From NCBI GenBank assembly GCA_030621655.1, contig JAUXHH010000085.1, positions 1-7,048 of the forward strand: a stretch of 7,048 bases of DNA. The letters are read 5' to 3'. The position numbers and the translations under genes are program-made. The stretch comes from Desulfobacterales bacterium. Its GTDB lineage: Bacteria; Desulfobacterota; Desulfobulbia; Desulfobulbales; BM004. This document shows, one piece after another, positions 5,566 to 7,048 of this stretch; the first letter of the stretch is position 1, and every line of letters begins with the position of its first letter. The notes beneath the pieces are model-generated. The model made no database searches and was not told the origin of the DNA. It saw only the letters and a program-made list of their open reading frames with translations.

Positions 5566-6972
5566 ATGGACCGGATATTAAGAGATCGTCCCAGGGATGA
5601 ATGTGGAGTCTGTGGTATTTTCGGCCACCCTGACGCAGCAAGGCTCACTTATTTCGGGCTCTATGCTCTGCAGCATCGTGGACAGGAAAGCACCGGCATC
5701 GTAACCTCTGACGGCAGCCTGATATCTCAGCATAAAGCCATGGGGTTGGTACCCGAAGTATTTACCGAAGATATTCTCAAGGGTCTCAAAGGCCACCTGT
5801 CAGTCGGTCATGTCCGTTATTCCACCACCGGCGCATCCCATCTTTTAAATGCCCAGCCCTTCACGGTTTCCCACAAGGGTGGCACCCTGGCAGTGGCCCA
5901 TAACGGCAACCTGGTTAATACCAGGGAACTCCGTGATGACCTGGAAGAAATGGGTTCCATATTTCAGACCACCATGGATACCGAGGTAGTTGTTCATCTT
6001 CTGGTCCGCAACTCTCCAAAAGGACTGGAGGCAGCCATTACTGAAACATTTTCCAAGGTCAAAGGCGCCTACTCCATGCTCCTGATGACCCAGGACCAGT
6101 TGGTGGCAATACGCGATCCCGGCGGGTTCCGGCCTCTTTGTTTGGGACAGCTTAGCAACGGAGCCTATATTGTGGCATCGGAAACCTGTGCCCTTGACCT
6201 GGTGGAAGCTCATTATATCAGGGATATTGAGCCGGGAGAGGTGTTAATCATTGATAAAAACGGGCTTAAATCGCTTTTCCCCTGGCCCAAGCAAAAACAC
6301 AGCTTCTGCATTTTTGAGCATGTCTACTTTGCCCGTCCTGACAGCGACATCTTTGGTATAAATGTTTATGAGAGCCGCAAGCAGATGGGCAAAATTCTGG
6401 CACGCGAGTGCCAAGTTGAGGCTGACTTGGTGATGCCCTTCCCTGATTCAGGAAATTATGCGGCAATCGGCTATTCGCAGGAATCAGGAATACCTCTGGA
6501 GATGGGTGTTATCCGTAATCACTATGTGGGACGCACCTTTATTCAACCCACCCAGTCCATGCGCGATTTCAGTGTCAAGGTGAAACTCAACCCGGTGCGC
6601 TCCTTCCTGGAAGGCAAAAAGGTAATTGTTATAGAAGATTCGATCATCAGGGGAACTACAGGGAAAAGCAGAATCAGGTCTTTACGTGAGGTTGGGGTTA
6701 AAGAGGTGCACATGCTCATCAGCTGCCCTCCTACCCGTAATCCTTGTTATTATGGTATTGATTTCCCTTCCAATACAGAACTCATCGCTGCTCAAAAATC
6801 TATCGAGGAAACCCGGAAACATCTTGATCTGGACACGCTCTATTATCTGAGTCTTGAGGGAATGATAAAGGCCACAGGCGCCGATGCAGACATATTCTGC
6901 AAGGCATGTTTTGACGGCAAATATCCTGTACCGCCTGACACCACCTTCAACAAGCTTTCCCTGGGCAAGTAA
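5566..6972 (+). CDS. purF: Amidophosphoribosyltransferase (PurF), iron-sulfur type
   Basis: This enzyme catalyses the first committed step of purine synthesis: PRPP plus glutamine gives phosphoribosylamine, in the cytoplasm. At 468 residues it has the family's usual length. The N-terminal nucleophile glutaminase domain has nucleophile C13 in DECGVCGIFG, so a 12-residue propeptide must be removed, as in Bacillus subtilis PurF. LQHRGQES, HVRYSTTG (82-89) and AHNGNLVNTR (111-120) are conserved glutaminase motifs. The phosphoribosyltransferase domain has YVGRTFIQPTQSMR and the PRPP loop VIVIEDSIIRGTTGK, with acidic residues E357 and D358 where many members have two Asp. The four Cys that bind the 4Fe-4S cluster in the B. 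subtilis class are present: C248, C394, C445 and C448. This predicts an oxygen-labile, cluster-containing enzyme fitting an anaerobe. The start is fixed, because an in-frame TAG lies at 5560-5562 and no Met follows before C13. Its Shine-Dalgarno is weak (GAG about 13 nt upstream). It lies 83 bp after metF. Confidence 0.97.
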   Translation: MDRILRDRPRDECGVCGIFGHPDAARLTYFGLYALQHRGQESTGIVTSDGSLISQHKAMGLVPEVFTEDILKGLKGHLSVGHVRYSTTGASHLLNAQPFTVSHKGGTLAVAHNGNLVNTRELRDDLEEMGSIFQTTMDTEVVVHLLVRNSPKGLEAAITETFSKVKGAYSMLLMTQDQLVAIRDPGGFRPLCLGQLSNGAYIVASETCALDLVEAHYIRDIEPGEVLIIDKNGLKSLFPWPKQKHSFCIFEHVYFARPDSDIFGINVYESRKQMGKILARECQVEADLVMPFPDSGNYAAIGYSQESGIPLEMGVIRNHYVGRTFIQPTQSMRDFSVKVKLNPVRSFLEGKKVIVIEDSIIRGTTGKSRIRSLREVGVKEVHMLISCPPTRNPCYYGIDFPSNTELIAAQKSIEETRKHLDLDTLYYLSLEGMIKATGADADIFCKACFDGKYPVPPDTTFNKLSLGK

Positions 6973-6989
6973 AGTCTTTTCCCCATACT

Positions 6990-7048
6990 CTAGCTGCGAA
7001 TCATTTCCGCAATATGGAAGGCCAATTCCAGGCTCTGTTCCGCATTGA
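6990..7048 (-). CDS. Possible 3' end of a minus-strand gene, partial
   Basis: Read on the minus strand from the right edge, one frame stays open and ends at TAG (6990-6992), giving an 18-residue tail NAEQSLELAFHIAEMIRS. The pattern is an amphipathic helix with coding-like codons (GCG, GAA, CAG, CTG). It would be the C-terminus of a gene converging on purF, with 17 nt between the two stops. Fifty-nine bases are too few for certainty, and a plus-strand frame is also open here. No family can be named. Confidence 0.35.
   Translation of the reverse strand, partial: NAEQSLELAFHIAEMIRS

Noticed and set aside
5845..6213. 122-codon open frame antisense to purF
   Set aside because: It lies wholly inside the strongly conserved purF sequence, shows no recognisable motifs and is explained as a shadow of the plus-strand codons.
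6973..7048. Terminator after purF
   Set aside because: There is no stable stem followed by a T run; the only structure is a four-base TTCC/GGAA pair, which is too weak.

Overview
The window looks like ordinary chromosome from a strictly anaerobic bacterium. The best guess is a Desulfobacterota (deltaproteobacterial, sulfate-reducer-like) lineage. This rests on the gene set and protein style: a GltD/NfnB-type flavoprotein, a MetF-MetV fused methylenetetrahydrofolate reductase typical of Wood-Ljungdahl organisms, a PilZ protein, and a PurF with a propeptide and iron-sulfur ligands. No database search was possible, so the taxonomy is inference.

Layout from left to right. (1) The 3' part of an FAD/NAD(P)-dependent GltD-like oxidoreductase, plus strand, is cut by the left edge and closed by a strong intrinsic terminator. 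(2) A single-domain PilZ (cyclic-di-GMP receptor-type) gene, plus strand, has its own plausible promoter and a good ribosome binding site. (3) A two-gene minus-strand unit holds an M48/Ste24-type membrane metalloprotease (TTG start) followed 27 nt later by a class I SAM-dependent methyltransferase. It converges on the PilZ gene over a small hairpin region. (4) An AT-rich divergent control region contains two TACGTA palindromes exactly 10 bp apart and a possible hairpin over the next gene's Shine-Dalgarno. (5) metF-metV fusion and then purF follow on the plus strand, 83 bp apart. (6) The last 59 bases look like the C-terminal end of a minus-strand gene converging on purF.

Functionally, the metF-metV fusion and purF both belong to one-carbon/purine metabolism. 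MTHFR draws methylene-THF toward methyl-THF, while PurF commits PRPP to purines, whose ring needs formyl-THF. The GltD-like flavoprotein could supply or take electrons with pyridine nucleotides, but nothing in the window ties it to MTHFR. The PilZ protein and the protease/methyltransferase pair are separate units. I see no mobile elements, CRISPR, tRNA, rRNA or defence genes. The observations most worth a second look are the fused MTHFR, the phased palindromes in the divergent promoter region and the possible Shine-Dalgarno hairpin.
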